A stretch of DNA of 6,002 bases, taken from positions 1 to 6,002 of the forward strand of contig DAOTTJ010000446.1 of the NCBI GenBank assembly GCA_034437695.1. The letters run 5' to 3'. The notes under the pieces were generated by a model. It had not been told where the DNA came from and did not search any database. It saw nothing but the letters and a program-made list of their open reading frames with translations. Below are positions 5,209 to 6,002 of the stretch, piece by piece. Made by a program: the position numbers and the translations under genes. How positions within the stretch are numbered: position 1 is the stretch's first letter; each line of letters begins with the position of its first letter. Source of the DNA: Paraktedonobacter sp034437695 (GTDB lineage: Bacteria > Chloroflexota > Ktedonobacteria > Ktedonobacterales > Ktedonobacteraceae).

Positions 5209-5947
5209 ATGTCTAATGAGATTTTAGTGCGCTAGTGCGCTATTCCTATCTCCCCATTTTTGAAGAACGATACGAGAATGCGATCCCACTACTCAAACAA
5301 GCCGAAGCTCTTGCCCTGCGAGGTGATCCGGTACTACCCACACGATACTAGACAGCGGCAACCTACGCTGAATCAGAGTCTGGCCTGAAGAATCTTAAAG
5401 CATGTCAAAGTGCATTTGAGCGTGCTTGCGATGTCAGCAGCCTCAGAGAAATAAGTCCAGCTTGGATACGCTTTGATGCATCACGACTTCCTGCGATTCA
5501 GGGGGCGTGCTATGTTCGGTTAGAGCAACCTGGCCTGGCCGAGCCAGTCCTAAAGCAGGCATTACAACAAAGCGCAAAGACGAGTCGCAGGCGTGCTATG
5601 ATCCTCTCAGATTTAGCACTTACTGCGCTACAGCGGAAAGATGTTGAGAAAGCTTGTACCTACGCTGAGGAAGTCGTTACATTAACAACCAGTAGTGCAT
5701 CCGGTTTCTTGGGCAATACTATACTCAAGATACAGCAACAACTTACTCGATTTGCTTCTGAGGCTACCTTGTTGGCTCGGTCTGGAATGTGCTTATGTTC
5801 CAGTTACTACGTGATCCGAAAGTATCTTACGTCAAGCACTTTAACGAACTAGATGAATGGCAGCAGAAAACTGACATAAAAATGTTCGAGGCCATTGAGG
5901 CTGCGGTACTCCAAGAAATTTCTCCAAAAAGAGAACATTTAGTCTAA
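5209..5947 (+). pseudogene. Decayed C-terminal fragment of a TPR-containing regulator
   Basis: From 5241 a single frame encodes a TPR-like helical region: YENAIPLLKQAEALALRGDP, then YAESESGLKNLKACQSAF, WIRFDASRLPAIQGACYVRL, GLAEPVLKQAL and RRRAMILSDLALTALQRKDV. The FDxSRLxxxxGACYVRL segment is characteristic of the C-terminal half of HTH-plus-TPR regulators abundant in Ktedonobacteria. An in-frame TAG at 5349-5351 falls where a Trp codon (TGG) would suit RYW. Between 5762 and 5795 the coding sense moves to another frame, as after loss of one base, continuing with LLRDPKVSYVKHFNELDEWQQ to a TAA at 5945-5947. At the 5' end an ATG at 5209 leads into an 8-bp tandem duplication (5225-5240) that breaks the frame; removing one copy joins MSNEILVR to YSYLPIFEERY. 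The N-terminal HTH domain and first TPRs are absent, so the 5' boundary is uncertain. The 84-residue open stretch at 5598-5852 is part of this remnant. Confidence 0.75.
5225..5240 (+). repeat. 8-bp tandem duplication that breaks the reading frame
   Basis: TAGTGCGC occurs twice in direct succession (5225-5232 and 5233-5240). In the frame of ATG 5209 the second copy supplies a TAG stop (5233-5235). Taking out one copy puts ATG 5209 in frame with the TPR coding region from 5241. This looks like a replication-slippage lesion. Confidence 0.7.
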
Positions 5948-5961
5948 CAAATGATTCTATT

Positions 5962-5989
5962 AATACCCTCCGTTGTAGAGGGTATTTTT
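5962..5989 (+). terminator. Intrinsic terminator after the decayed regulator gene
   Basis: AATACCCTC (5962-5970) pairs perfectly with GAGGGTATT (5978-5986) across a 7-base loop, and the stem runs into five T (5985-5989). It starts 15 bases after the TAA at 5945-5947. Its intact form suggests the decay of the gene is fairly recent, or that the terminator still serves a transcript. Confidence 0.88.
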
Positions 5990-6002
5990 GCTCCTTTCAC
6001 TG

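Noticed and set aside
5598..5852. 84-residue open frame as an independent small gene
   Set aside because: It continues the frame of the upstream TPR coding stretch and its first ATG is internal to that domain, so it is part of the pseudogene.

Overview
The window most likely comes from a Chloroflexota bacterium of the Ktedonobacteria type. The inference rests on the gene mix: a secreted PQQ-like beta-propeller with a BACON-like tail, an F420-type luciferase-like oxidoreductase, and the C-terminal half of a TPR regulator of the kind expanded in those genomes. GC is moderate and the reading frames are clean except at the right end. The assignment is from memory of the families, with no search behind it.

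Layout from left to right. (1) 47-1531, plus strand: a secreted protein with eight 40-residue PQQ-like blades and a C-terminal BACON/Ig-like domain, preceded by a perfect 7-bp inverted repeat. (2) 1542-1587: a long hairpin between convergent genes. (3) 1710-3125, minus strand: a full-length group II PLP-dependent aromatic amino acid decarboxylase family enzyme, in which the catalytic-loop tyrosine is replaced by phenylalanine. (4) 3126-3312: a divergent intergenic region with a promoter of MerR-controlled architecture (19-bp spacer filled by a dyad) firing to the right. (5) 3313-4221, plus strand: an LLM-class F420-dependent oxidoreductase; the true start is 3313, not the upstream in-frame ATG. 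(6) 4279-4911, minus strand: a RibD-C/dihydrofolate reductase-like protein with a strong ribosome binding site and a leader hairpin. (7) 4953-5208: non-coding, with two inverted repeats and weak promoter-like sequence. (8) 5209-5947, plus strand: a decayed fragment of a TPR-containing regulator with an 8-bp tandem duplication, an in-frame TAG and a frameshift, followed by an intact intrinsic terminator at 5962-5989.

No multi-gene defence system, CRISPR array, tRNA, rRNA or insertion sequence is visible. The most interesting signals are the Tyr-to-Phe change in the decarboxylase, which in plant enzymes and in a dopa decarboxylase mutant redirects the reaction from amine to aldehyde formation, and the MerR-like promoter of the divergent oxidoreductase. 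A link between the two (an aldehyde made by one and sensed or processed through the other) is an attractive but untested inference.
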